From contig JBGOZF010000011.1 of the NCBI GenBank assembly GCA_041480065.1, positions 13,695-77,694 of the forward strand: a stretch of 64,000 bases of DNA. Reading direction: 5' to 3'. The position numbers and the translations under genes are program-made. The DNA is from Fen-999 sp041480065. GTDB lineage: Bacteria; Pseudomonadota; Gammaproteobacteria; Burkholderiales; Rhodocyclaceae. How positions within the stretch are numbered: position 1 is the first letter of the stretch; every line of letters begins with the position of its first letter. Under the pieces are notes generated by a model. It was not told the origin of the DNA, searched no databases, and saw only the letters and a list, made by a program, of their open reading frames with translations. This document shows, piece by piece, positions 17,623 to 26,828 of this stretch.

Positions 17623-18669
17623 CTACGAGTACAGCCGTACACGCCGTATCGCATCGCGCCAGCGCAATATGGACTTTTCTACAGTCAATACCAGGAGTAC
17701 CGACAGCATCACGCTCACAACCAGCACCACCACAAATCCTGCTGGGCCTTCGATGCTGCTGCGACTGACAGCATAGACTATCGGCCAATGGACGAGGTAC
17801 AAGGAGTACGTGAGGTCTCCCAATCGCTTGTCAATACTCTCCGACCGTTTCGGAACTCCCGGCACAAGCGCCAGCCCCCCCATGAGAGCCACACTCGCCG
17901 CAAATGCGAGCGTAGTAAGCTGAACATTCGTCGTTGGTGACGCGCTGCTATAGGCGACATAGGAATGAAACGCCATAAGCATTGCAACCAAGCCAATCAG
18001 TAACGAGCCGATTCCTCGATAGCAGAGCCAACGATAGTAGGCAAAGCCGAGGACAAAGAACGGGACGTGCCTGAGTACCGGATGTTGTATTAAACCGGTC
18101 GACCAGGCATAGACATAGAGCAAGAGGAATCCAGCACCCGCCGCACCTATCAACTGTCCACTCTTTAGAAGCCCACGCCTACTGGCAAGCCGATCAACGT
18201 AGTCCACCAGCGCCGCGGCAAAATAGAACCGCAACTCAATACTCACGGCCCAGACTACTGATATCCACCGCAGTTCGGTCGGAGGTAGCGCCTCTGCCAA
18301 AACAATAGAAAGGTTGGCAAACACCGTTCCGGCAGCAACATTGAATTCCGGATGCGAAAACGTGATGTAGATTGCGATGGCGATCCCGCATGCAGCCCAA
18401 TACGTCGGATAAAGCCGCAGAAACCGGTTAAGCAAGAAACGGTATGGTGCGCCTGGATAAAATATGTCGCAGGCCTCCGCTATCACAAAACCAGATAGAA
18501 CAAAGAACGAGAACACCCCGACGTTTCCGAGCGCAAGTGGGAGTACCCACGCGGCCAAATAGTCACTTGTATGGCTGATGACGACAAGCAGCGCCAACAA
18601 GGCTCGGTAGCTACCCAGCAAGCGGTAAGGGGTTCTATCGATCTGTTTTCGTGTTATCTCAAGTTCCAT
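17623..18669 (-). CDS. Acyltransferase-3 family sugar O-acyltransferase
   Basis: This 348-residue integral membrane protein has about ten hydrophobic helices. The family signature is near the N terminus: GSYRALLALLVVISHTSD, with the conserved Arg and His. It should O-acetylate (or acylate) a sugar of the polysaccharide, as OafA-type enzymes do. ATG at 18669 is preferred (preceded by GAGAAG, 16-bp overlap with the upstream methyltransferase); the in-frame extension to 18765 lies inside that gene. Codon and base composition look more AT-rich here than in the flanking housekeeping genes. Confidence 0.87.
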   Translation of the reverse strand: MELEITRKQIDRTPYRLLGSYRALLALLVVISHTSDYLAAWVLPLALGNVGVFSFFVLSGFVIAEACDIFYPGAPYRFLLNRFLRLYPTYWAACGIAIAIYITFSHPEFNVAAGTVFANLSIVLAEALPPTELRWISVVWAVSIELRFYFAAALVDYVDRLASRRGLLKSGQLIGAAGAGFLLLYVYAWSTGLIQHPVLRHVPFFVLGFAYYRWLCYRGIGSLLIGLVAMLMAFHSYVAYSSASPTTNVQLTTLAFAASVALMGGLALVPGVPKRSESIDKRLGDLTYSLYLVHWPIVYAVSRSSIEGPAGFVVVLVVSVMLSVLLVLTVEKSILRWRDAIRRVRLYS

Positions 18670-19469
18670 CGCTTCTCGTTCAGTAGGCGTCGAAATCGCG
18701 CAAATGGACTCCTCCGGTAAGCTTGGCCCCCGATACCGATGCAAGGGCTTAGCAAGAACATCCATGCACTGGCTAATTGTGGCGGGAGGCGATCAGCAAT
18801 TTCGGCATTCCAGGCGATGACTCGTGGCGATTGCATCAAGTGATCGAAACCGAACCCACACAGAAATGTCCGTGGCCGGTAGGCGAGAATCTGGAACCCG
18901 CCCGCGGAAATCACTGAACGGATTTGTCCAAATGAAAAGAAGTTGATGTGCGGACTGATCGCCAAGGTATCCGACGCGAGGGAACTGACGCCGCTTGGGC
19001 GCAACATTCGCTTGAATGCGCGCAGGACACGGTAGATGCCCGTGAGGTGCATAACCGTCTCGACGAATGAGGCGAACTCAAATGGTCCGAGACCATTCGG
19101 CAGTGTGAGGACAAGCTTGCCGTCAGGCGCGAGGAAACCCCGGAGCGAATTCAGGAAAGCATCAGGATCCTCGACATGCTCGATCACCTCCGAGGCAATT
19201 ACCAGGTCAAAGGTTTCGGTATCGCCGAAGGCGGCCTCAACGAAGTACTGCGCGTTACCGGCAGGATTCTCCCGACTGGCATAGGCGATGCTCGCCGGAT
19301 CGCTGTCGATGCCGACAAAGTTCGTTCCGGGAAATCTTTGCGCAAGCGGTGCCGTCAGGTTTGCTCCCGTTCCGCAGCCCACATCCAGGACGCGCTTTGG
19401 GTGAAAGTCGGCAACGATTCCGGCGACGAACTCCAGACGCTTGCTCAGGCCGTACACGCTTTCAATCAC
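18654..19469 (-). CDS. Class I SAM-dependent methyltransferase
   Basis: This 271-residue protein carries motif I VLDVGCGTGANLTAPLA near residue 28, the acidic post-I residue in FVGIDSDPASIAYA and the motif II region ETFDLVIASEVIEHVEDP with motif III LVLTLPNG, the standard UbiE/COQ5-like fold. The start is GTG at 19469, overlapping the AsnB-like stop by 8 bp. In this locus it probably methylates a sugar or a sugar-linked group. A lipid or small-molecule acceptor cannot be excluded. Confidence 0.85.
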   Translation of the reverse strand: MIESVYGLSKRLEFVAGIVADFHPKRVLDVGCGTGANLTAPLAQRFPGTNFVGIDSDPASIAYASRENPAGNAQYFVEAAFGDTETFDLVIASEVIEHVEDPDAFLNSLRGFLAPDGKLVLTLPNGLGPFEFASFVETVMHLTGIYRVLRAFKRMLRPSGVSSLASDTLAISPHINFFSFGQIRSVISAGGFQILAYRPRTFLCGFGFDHLMQSPRVIAWNAEIADRLPPQLASAWMFLLSPCIGIGGQAYRRSPFARFRRLLNEKRWNLR

Positions 19470-21363
19470 GGATGTACTCTTTCCACCACAACGAGAAATT
19501 GAACAAATACCAGACCTGTGCTGCCTTTTTCTCGTCGATCAGACGGAGCACCTCGTCGCGATCGAAGAAGTCGGTCCGCGAACAGAAGTCGTCAAGTTCC
19601 CGGCGGATCTCGGCGCCAAGCTTGTCCAGGAACCATTCGTGGATCGGCACACCGAAACCCTGTTTCTTCCGGTCGATAATCTCGTCCGGGATAACGCCGC
19701 GTACCGCTTTCTTGAGGATGTACTTCAATGTGCCATGCCTTGTCTTCATTTCCTCAGGAATACTCATCGCCAGCTCGACCAGTTTGTGGTCGAGGAACGG
19801 CACTCTGCCTTCGAGGCTTACGCCCATGCTCATCTTGTCCACGCGCATGAGCAGCAATTCAGGCAGCCTGAGATTGAGGTCCAGATAGGTCATCCAGTTG
19901 AGCCATGAAGGATCCTTGGCCTTGTCTACAAACCGCTGCCGAATCGGACGAATCGCCTCCCACGACGACTTGCCCGCGAGTTCCTGCCGAAGTCTCGGCG
20001 AAAGCAGGCGCCACTTCTGCGCCTCAGTGAACGCCTCCGCCCCACCCCAAAAGACGGGCTGTCCAGCGGCACCGCGGCGCAACCACTCATACGAGAACGA
20101 GAGCCCCTTCCCGAAAGCGCGCATTGCCGCGAGGCCAAGCTTCTTGCAGAAATTCGGGATGGGCAGGTCGTTGAGGTGCTGAAGACGCAATGCCGTTTTC
20201 CATCCTGGATACCCCCAGAACAGTTCGTCGGCGCCCTCTCCGACCTGACAGACGACAACCCCACTGTCCCGCGCCAGTTTCGAGACAAAATATACGGGAA
20301 AGCAAACCGGATCGGCGATGGGTTCGTCCTGCAGGCGCACCATCTGCGGCAGGAAGCCAATCAGATCGTCAACGGTCAGCAGTCTCTCGTGGTACTCGGC
20401 CCCAACCTCGGCAGCGACGCGCTTCGCATAGGCAAGCTCGTTTTGATAGCTTTCATACTCCCCTGCGTAGCCGATCGAAAATGTCCTGACCTTCTCACCG
20501 TCGCCTTCCGAGAAAAGCGCGGCATTGGTGCTCGAATCGATGCCGCCGGAGAGAAATATGCCGACCGGCACATCACTGACCTTTCGCAACCGGACTGCGA
20601 CCTTGAGTTCATCCAGGATTCTCGTCGCGACTTCGTCGTCCGTAAGCGCGGTTCCGGATTCGACGTGGTCCAGCACGTCCCAGTAACGCTGCTCGTGCAT
20701 TTCACCGTTGGCGCTAACCTTAAGCCAGGTGCCGCACGACAATTTCTTGATGCCAGCAAACAGCGTGTCCGGCGCTGGTGTGGTAAGAAAGGAGAGATAG
20801 TGAAAGAGCGCAGCCTCGTTAACAGTCCGCTGCTGTTGCGGATCCTCGAGCAGGGCCTTGATTTCCGATGCGAAGTTGAGCCGCCCGTTGTGAACGCTGT
20901 AATAGAGAGGCTTCACACCCATCCGATCGCGGACAAGCCACAGCTCTCGCTTCCTGTTGTCCCAAAGAGCAATTGCGAACATCCCGCGGAACTTGTGGAG
21001 GCACTCGATTCCCCACTGTTCAAAGGCATGGAGAATCACCTCCGTATCGGAATGACTTGTCTTCCATCGGTGGCCACCGATGGACTCAAGCTCCTTGCGC
21101 ACCTCGGCGTGGTTGTATATCTCACCATTGAAAACCACGCGCAGGCTGTCATCCTCGTTGCTCATCGGTTGCGCCGCGGCGTCCGACAGATCGATGATCG
21201 CAAGCCTGCGATGGCCGAGTCCGACATGGCCGTCCGCCGCCACCCAGGCCCCGCATCCGTCGGGACCTCGATGCGTCATCACGTCACGCATGCCGACGAT
21301 GAAACCTTCGGTAATGACAAACTCAGGGTCGGCAAACACCAGCGACCCGACGATTCCGCACAT
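19462..21363 (-). CDS. asnB: AsnB-type glutamine-dependent amidotransferase
   Basis: This 633-residue protein begins MCGIVGS, so Cys2 is the Ntn glutaminase nucleophile; that fixes the start at ATG 21363, overlapping the preceding TAA. The glutaminase half has THRGPDGCG, GLGHRRLAIIDLS and FNGEIYNH. The synthetase half has the ATP pyrophosphatase loop FLSGGIDSSTNAALFS near 265 and the later LFWGYPGW and VSLEGRVPFLDHKLVE. True asparagine synthesis is possible. In EPS/O-antigen loci the same family often amidates uronic acids or other sugar carboxylates, and the surrounding glycan-modifying genes favour that role. Confidence 0.9.
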   Translation of the reverse strand: MCGIVGSLVFADPEFVITEGFIVGMRDVMTHRGPDGCGAWVAADGHVGLGHRRLAIIDLSDAAAQPMSNEDDSLRVVFNGEIYNHAEVRKELESIGGHRWKTSHSDTEVILHAFEQWGIECLHKFRGMFAIALWDNRKRELWLVRDRMGVKPLYYSVHNGRLNFASEIKALLEDPQQQRTVNEAALFHYLSFLTTPAPDTLFAGIKKLSCGTWLKVSANGEMHEQRYWDVLDHVESGTALTDDEVATRILDELKVAVRLRKVSDVPVGIFLSGGIDSSTNAALFSEGDGEKVRTFSIGYAGEYESYQNELAYAKRVAAEVGAEYHERLLTVDDLIGFLPQMVRLQDEPIADPVCFPVYFVSKLARDSGVVVCQVGEGADELFWGYPGWKTALRLQHLNDLPIPNFCKKLGLAAMRAFGKGLSFSYEWLRRGAAGQPVFWGGAEAFTEAQKWRLLSPRLRQELAGKSSWEAIRPIRQRFVDKAKDPSWLNWMTYLDLNLRLPELLLMRVDKMSMGVSLEGRVPFLDHKLVELAMSIPEEMKTRHGTLKYILKKAVRGVIPDEIIDRKKQGFGVPIHEWFLDKLGAEIRRELDDFCSRTDFFDRDEVLRLIDEKKAAQVWYLFNFSLWWKEYIRD

Positions 21364-22124
21364 TACTTCCGGGCCCTGATGCCGATGTACCACCCCCATG
21401 AATCAGGGAAGAACTTGCTTATCCAACGTGGCCAATGATCGGTATCGGCTTTCGTAATCATCGGAATAATTTCCGCATTGTCGAAATTGGCGAACATTGA
21501 GCCCAGTTCGGCGACCGTGTAGGCCTTGGTACCGACGCTTTCCACCTTGTCCCACACCACATCGGCAAAGCTCAGCCAAGGCTTTCCCGCGAGCAGGGCG
21601 AACTTCACCCAGAACTTGAATACCAGCGGTGACCGGCGCCCGTACATCATCCCGATGAAGAGACCTCCGGGTTTCAGTACGCGCTTTACCTCGCTGACAA
21701 TGAATTCCGGCTTCTCCGAGTGATGGATGACTCCCCACGAATACACGATGTCAAATGACTCATCAGGGAACGGCAGCACCTCAGCATCAAGACGTTGCAG
21801 GTTGGAGTTGAATCCGTAAATGGCAAACCGCGTCCGGGTTGCTTCCAGCGCCGCGTCCGTGAGGTCGACACCGAAGCATTGCGCCCCTGATCGTGCCCAC
21901 TGCAGATGGTCGGTACCTGCCCCAACGCCAACTTCAAGCAGTTTCTTGCCGTGGTGTCGCGGGAACTGTGCAATCGAGTGAATGAAAGGTTCAGTTTCGT
22001 ATCGATACTCCTCGATCCGCTCAAACCACTCCTTTGTCAGCGGCTCAAGTTCACCGACAATGACACTGCTGCTCCCGCAGGGTCCCTGCTCCCAGAATGC
22101 CCTTACCTCGTCATTGAGTGCCAT
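21363..22124 (-). CDS. Class I SAM-dependent methyltransferase
   Basis: This 253-residue enzyme has motif I KLLEVGVGAGTDHLQWARSG near residue 60, FGVDLTDAALEAT after it, motif II FDIVYSWGVIHHSEKP and LKPGGLFIGMMYGR, typical of UbiE-like methyltransferases. The start is ATG 22124. Its stop TAA overlaps the AsnB-like ATG, so the two products are probably made in step. The long C-terminal part with TVAELGSMFANFDNAEI is also seen in sugar-locus methyltransferases. The acceptor is unknown. Confidence 0.85.
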   Translation of the reverse strand: MALNDEVRAFWEQGPCGSSSVIVGELEPLTKEWFERIEEYRYETEPFIHSIAQFPRHHGKKLLEVGVGAGTDHLQWARSGAQCFGVDLTDAALEATRTRFAIYGFNSNLQRLDAEVLPFPDESFDIVYSWGVIHHSEKPEFIVSEVKRVLKPGGLFIGMMYGRRSPLVFKFWVKFALLAGKPWLSFADVVWDKVESVGTKAYTVAELGSMFANFDNAEIIPMITKADTDHWPRWISKFFPDSWGWYIGIRARK

Positions 22125-22171
22125 CTTTTATACATCCTTGCTTTGAATGCGGCCGAGACTTCCGAAGTCCG

Positions 22172-24337
22172 CTATTCGGAACACGCCAGCTCGCCGGTTT
22201 TCGGAAAAAGCAAACGGTCGACCTCGAAACTGATCCGCGTCGCCTGCAACTGTTGCCACAATGGGATTGGCCATTCGGACTCGCCCTTCACCGCACGAGC
22301 GAACGCAACCAATTCCTCCTTCTGACCCTTGTCTGGAGCACGTGTCGCAAACGGCTTTTGTCGCAAGCCCGCAATCGCCATGCGACGGTAGTCGTCGAGC
22401 GAGGCCACCGTGCCATCGACGAAGATATCCATCGTCTCCTTGGGAAACTCGCTCGTACCGAGCGCCGTATAGGTGAGGGTGGCGACCGAACCGTCCTCGA
22501 ACGCTACTGTCGCCACAAAGTTGTCGGACGGCGAATAGTAGCCGGTCCTCGGAACGATCGCGCTGGCCTGTATCCGTGTCGCCCTTGAGTCGGTAAAGAA
22601 CGTGAAAAGATCGTAGATATGGCAAGCCTCGCCGCGGTTCCGGCCGCCGCCTTCGGCAGCATGGACCCAGTGATCGAGCGGAATGTAGCCCGCATTCATC
22701 CGATAGTTGATGATCATCGGGTTCGACCGCTTCCTGATCGTGCCCGCGATACGTTCGGCATACGGCGAAAAGCGTCGGTTGAACCCAGTCAGTAGAACCG
22801 GCTTGGCGCCGGATCCTGTCGCGAAAAATGCCTCGATCGCCGCCAGATCCTGCTCTTCAAGCGCAAGCGGCTTTTCGAGCAGGACATGCTTGCCGGCCTG
22901 CAAGGCTTCAAGGGCAATCGACGCGTGCGTATCGTGGCGGGTCGCGATGATGACGGCGTCGACCTCCTTGTCGTCGAGGACTTCCCGGTAGTCGGTGGCA
23001 CAGTAGTCGGCGCCGAACCGCGTGCCCGTCGAAGCGGCGTTGTGGCCGGTGCGACTGACGACGGCGCGCAGTCGATACTGGGATTGCAGTTCGATGAGAT
23101 TGGGCAGGTGCATCCCCTTGGCGAAACCACCGGCCCCAATGACGGCAATGCGTATAGCATCGCGGGAGATATCCTGAACCCGCGGAGACAGTGCAATGCG
23201 CTTGGGCATCTCGGCCTGCAATTGCGGATACGAGAGCAACACCATCAAAGGCTTGCCGGCGCCAGATTGAAGCATGCGATAGGCGGCATCGACCTCGGCG
23301 ATCGGATGCACGGCCGCAATCAACGGCCTCAGGTCGATGACGCCGTCGGCAATGAGGCGCAGGTATTCGACCATGTTCCGATTCTCGGTCCAGCGCACAT
23401 ATCCGAGCGGGTAGTCGAGGCCATCCTCCTCATAGCGTTCATCGTATCGCCCGGGCCCGTACGACGTGGAAATCAGGAAATCCAGTTCCTTTGCGTAGAA
23501 ATCAACCCGTTGCAGATCCAGCCCGACATCGCCGACAAGCACAACTCTCGCCTTCTTGCGACACATGCGGAACGCCGCCGAAACAATCGCATCGGAGGGA
23601 CTTGCGGCGGTGACTATGACACCGTCCGCCCCGGCACCATCAGTGAGCCGGGCCACGTGAGCCACGTCGTCACCATCGTCCGGATGAACCCCCCAATGCA
23701 ATCCGTGCCGCTCCGCTAGCGCGATCCGATCGCGGTCTAGGTCAACACCAATGACCCGACACCCGTTCGCACGCAGAATCTGAACGGTGAGCTGGCCAAG
23801 GATACCCAGGCCGATGACGACGAACGACTCGCCAAGCGTCGGCTTGGCTCGGCGCACCCCCTGCAAGGCGATTGCGCCAAGCGCCACCGATGACGCTGCG
23901 TCGAAACCCACATTGTCAGGAATGGGGGCAACCAGGTTCCTCGGAATGCGCACCACTTCTGCGTGGAAGGCACATTGTGCACCGGCGCACGCCACTCGGT
24001 CCCCTGGTGCAAACTCATCGATACCGGCGCCAACCTCCAAGACGACACCGGCACCCGAATACCCGGTCGGCAGTTCGATGGCCAGGCGTTCCTGAACAAC
24101 CCGGCGGGTCTGCTTGATACCGTCGGAAAGCAGCATGTCGACGACCTTGCGGACATGTTGCGGCTGACGCAGCGCCCGCTTCCAAAGTGGCGTCCCCGAG
24201 GACTTGACGCCCGACATCTCGGTCCCGATGGAGATGCACGAGTGATCCATCCGGACAAGCACGGTGCCAGGCTCCACGACCGGTGCCGGAACACTCTCCA
24301 ATCTGACGGCTCCACCGCTGATAAGTACCTGCTTCAC
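22172..24337 (-). CDS. Two-domain oxidoreductase: zinc-type dehydrogenase fused to Gfo/Idh/MocA
   Basis: In this 721-residue fusion, residues ~1-370 are a medium-chain (alcohol dehydrogenase-like) domain with PTGYSGAGVVLEVG, FAPGDRVACAGAQCAFHAE and a Rossmann segment FVVIGLGILGQLTVQI. Residues ~395-721 are a Gfo/Idh/MocA domain with IAVIGAGGFAKGMHLPN, DAVIIATRHDTHASIA and EKPLAL (the EKP motif). GTG at 24337 is chosen because it follows GAGGGGGGAA closely; the extension to 24376 lacks a site. This fusion recurs in EPS loci next to heparinase-like proteins. It probably oxidises and reduces sugar positions in tandem, but the substrate is not known to me. Confidence 0.88.
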   Translation of the reverse strand: MKQVLISGGAVRLESVPAPVVEPGTVLVRMDHSCISIGTEMSGVKSSGTPLWKRALRQPQHVRKVVDMLLSDGIKQTRRVVQERLAIELPTGYSGAGVVLEVGAGIDEFAPGDRVACAGAQCAFHAEVVRIPRNLVAPIPDNVGFDAASSVALGAIALQGVRRAKPTLGESFVVIGLGILGQLTVQILRANGCRVIGVDLDRDRIALAERHGLHWGVHPDDGDDVAHVARLTDGAGADGVIVTAASPSDAIVSAAFRMCRKKARVVLVGDVGLDLQRVDFYAKELDFLISTSYGPGRYDERYEEDGLDYPLGYVRWTENRNMVEYLRLIADGVIDLRPLIAAVHPIAEVDAAYRMLQSGAGKPLMVLLSYPQLQAEMPKRIALSPRVQDISRDAIRIAVIGAGGFAKGMHLPNLIELQSQYRLRAVVSRTGHNAASTGTRFGADYCATDYREVLDDKEVDAVIIATRHDTHASIALEALQAGKHVLLEKPLALEEQDLAAIEAFFATGSGAKPVLLTGFNRRFSPYAERIAGTIRKRSNPMIINYRMNAGYIPLDHWVHAAEGGGRNRGEACHIYDLFTFFTDSRATRIQASAIVPRTGYYSPSDNFVATVAFEDGSVATLTYTALGTSEFPKETMDIFVDGTVASLDDYRRMAIAGLRQKPFATRAPDKGQKEELVAFARAVKGESEWPIPLWQQLQATRISFEVDRLLFPKTGELACSE

Positions 24338-24439
24338 ACTTCCCCCCTCAAGAACCGCTGATGTAAGGCCGACCAACGGAGACGTCCTGTCGCCGAAGCC
24401 ACTTGAACTGCCTTTGCGCGAGTACCAAAGCCCAGCATT

Positions 24440-25771
24440 TTATAGTGCAGAGTCATGAAATCTGCTTTCAAACAAGTTCGATGCATTTGTGAGGGCGGCC
24501 TGGAATCCGGATCGCACGACGTGTGCGTCATGGCTTCGGGCGGCGGTGGCGCGCGCGCGTCTGGAAAGCTCAACTCGCAATGACGTATCCGTAGAAAGTT
24601 GCCTGAATGCCCGCTTCAATCTTTCGATGTCCCGTGCGGTCACCACCAGCCCCCAGCCGGCCGCAGCAGCATAGGAGATTTGGGCGACCTCCTCCGGGCC
24701 GTAGGCCAGAATGGGTGTACCCACCGTCAGGTATGCCGGTATCTTGGTCGGCATGGAGTAACGGATAAAGTCGATCGTGTAACGGTCGAAATTGACCGGA
24801 AGCACAAGAATATCGACTTCCTGCAGCGTTGCGAAAAATGCCTCGTCGTCTGAAATCGTGTCATGCAACGAAATCGCTGTTCCGACGACCAATTGCTGCC
24901 GGTATTGCTCGGCAAGATGAGACGGACTATAGATTTCCAGCCGGATTGGAAGCCCCTCGTCACTGAGCGCCTGTATTGCCTTGCAGCAATCGACAAGGCT
25001 ATCCAGTTGAGCGAAGGGCAATACGGACCCGATGTAGGCGACGCGAACCGGAGAGCCGACCACACGTGGGTCCTTTTCGAAGCGCCGCCACAATCCAACA
25101 TCGATCGTATTCTGGAACGAGAGGAAAGGTTGCGCATACCTGCGCCGGTATGCCTCTGCCATGTCTTCGCAAATGGCAAAGCGGGCAACGGAAACATTCA
25201 TCAGATGCCGGATCAATCGCTCTTTCTTTCTTCTTTGCCAGGAAGAAAGGAGCCCACCTCGATAGACCACGGATGCCCAGTCGTCCATGATGTGAACCAC
25301 GAGTGGCAGGCGAAAACGAAGCCGCAGGCGTTCAGCCAGCTCCATCATCGCATTTGACCCGAGAATCGTGTAAAGCACCGAGGGGCGAAACGCTTCGATC
25401 CATTGATCGAGCTCGGCCGTAAGGCAGGTTTCTTCGGGAATGCCGTCACCGAAGACCCATGTCTTCACGGTCCTCAGGAATGACAATGCCCTACTACGGA
25501 TTGGGGATCGCGAAGAACTTGCAGCAACTGCGTCGGAAGGTTTGCCGGCCGGGATGTGCCGCAACCAGCCCCAACGATGAATTTCCCGCTCCGTAAGACG
25601 GAAATATTGGTTGCATACGTCCCGGGTCACCGGAACCGGGTCATTATGGATAGTCGCGATATCCTCAATCGGCCAATCTGCGAACAAATTGCTGAAAGTG
25701 ATGCCACCGCCGGTCACCTTGTTGAAAGCAGCCGGGGTGAGGAACAGGACGCGTATTGGAATGCTGTTCAA
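24440..25771 (-). CDS. Glycosyltransferase, GT-B fold
   Basis: The 443-residue protein starts MNSIPIRVLFLTPAAFNKVTGGG; the only in-frame start near the previous stop is TTG 25771, with no good ribosome-binding site, so the start is uncertain. GGGITFSNLF matches the acceptor-side glycine loop of GT4 enzymes. LPLVVHIMDDWASVVYRGG and FLSFQNTIDVGLWRRF lie mid-protein, and VRVAYIGSVLPFAQLDSLVD with MPTKIPAYLTVGTPILAYGP forms the donor half. It is transcribed 63 bases after the GT-A gene at 25836. The sugar is unknown. Confidence 0.8.
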   Translation of the reverse strand: MNSIPIRVLFLTPAAFNKVTGGGITFSNLFADWPIEDIATIHNDPVPVTRDVCNQYFRLTEREIHRWGWLRHIPAGKPSDAVAASSSRSPIRSRALSFLRTVKTWVFGDGIPEETCLTAELDQWIEAFRPSVLYTILGSNAMMELAERLRLRFRLPLVVHIMDDWASVVYRGGLLSSWQRRKKERLIRHLMNVSVARFAICEDMAEAYRRRYAQPFLSFQNTIDVGLWRRFEKDPRVVGSPVRVAYIGSVLPFAQLDSLVDCCKAIQALSDEGLPIRLEIYSPSHLAEQYRQQLVVGTAISLHDTISDDEAFFATLQEVDILVLPVNFDRYTIDFIRYSMPTKIPAYLTVGTPILAYGPEEVAQISYAAAAGWGLVVTARDIERLKRAFRQLSTDTSLRVELSRRARATAARSHDAHVVRSGFQAALTNASNLFESRFHDSAL

Positions 25772-25835
25772 GCCGTCAGTAGAGACTAGGTGTCACGAAA
25801 TGCAAGCCCGCAGGGACGTCTCCGTCACTTCTCGT

Positions 25836-26828
25836 TCATGCGGATTGCGAAAGATCGAATCGAACCAGATTTCGTCGCCTTCTAAGGATGTTCAGTCCGC
25901 GTGCAATAACGCCTCCAGGGGACCTTCTTTTGTCTATGAGGCCATCCTTGAATTCCCCATTAAGCATTCTGATCGCTGAATATGCGCGGCTGAGTTCAGC
26001 CACGTACGGCATATAGATGGCCTCGCGAAGATCGCTGGGAAGACGTCTATCCCCGATATAAAGCGAAGCGGTTCCGTCGTCAAACAACTGCAATCCTTGA
26101 AAGTGGTAGAGAAGAAGCGGCACGTCATCCACCCTGACCAGGCTTTCCTCGACGGAAATCCGGTAGTTCTCGATGTTCCACGGTGCCGCGTTGAGCCCTT
26201 TGTGGCTGGATGATTCGCCAAGCGGGAAGATCTCAGCGAATTGATCTAGATACTTTTGATCCGCGTAAGTTGACTCAGTAGGGGTCGAACTGCAACTCGC
26301 CAGGCATTGGTCCTTCCACCAAACAATGGCCTGTTGTCCGATCGATGAATGCCGTGCAGCAACATAACCGGCGTTGTGTTTTCCCGCGGATCTTTCAAAA
26401 CCGGCGAATGCGCGGTGGAATCGATGGGGCGTCAACAAATAGTGGGCCGTCTGCCCAGGGAGCGCGGCATCGGGGTCGGAAAAAAACATCATATCGGTGT
26501 CGACGTAGACTATCCAGTCTGCCTCTGGAACGCGTGCCATCACATACAAGAGCGCGATGGGTTTGCATGTCCAGCAGTATTCGCCCTGGCTGCGCAGCGG
26601 CCGAATCTGCGCCAATTCCGTTGAGGAAAACTCTTCGTGGCGGACAACGATCGACCGTTCGAGTTGCAGCATGTCCAGCAGATCAGCTGAGCGCTCATCG
26701 ATACAAAAGAAAGCAAAACGCGCATTGCGACTCACGCGGATTAGCGAGGAATATAGGACCAGCGCCCGCGCCAGGTAATTGCTGTCGAAGATGGTGCAAT
26801 ACACCGAAGTCACTTGCTCACGCGACAT
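25836..26828 (-). CDS. GT-A fold glycosyltransferase (GT8-like)
   Basis: This 330-residue protein has the nucleotide-sugar transferase pattern: VYCTIFDSNYLARALVLYSSL at the N terminus, CWTCKPIALLYVM, then the metal-binding DxD in WIVYVDTDMMFFSDPD near residue 108 and a HNAGYVAARHS segment. This is the layout of GT8-type or related retaining GT-A enzymes. ATG 26828 is preferred over GTG 26831 because of the GAGG spacing, and the start overlaps the preceding TGA region. It should add one sugar to the growing glycan; donor and acceptor are unknown. Confidence 0.8.
   Translation of the reverse strand: MSREQVTSVYCTIFDSNYLARALVLYSSLIRVSRNARFAFFCIDERSADLLDMLQLERSIVVRHEEFSSTELAQIRPLRSQGEYCWTCKPIALLYVMARVPEADWIVYVDTDMMFFSDPDAALPGQTAHYLLTPHRFHRAFAGFERSAGKHNAGYVAARHSSIGQQAIVWWKDQCLASCSSTPTESTYADQKYLDQFAEIFPLGESSSHKGLNAAPWNIENYRISVEESLVRVDDVPLLLYHFQGLQLFDDGTASLYIGDRRLPSDLREAIYMPYVAELSRAYSAIRMLNGEFKDGLIDKRRSPGGVIARGLNILRRRRNLVRFDLSQSA

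Noticed and set aside
20176..21438. Rightward frame of 420 codons
   Set aside because: It is antisense to the AsnB-like gene, which has clear catalytic motifs.
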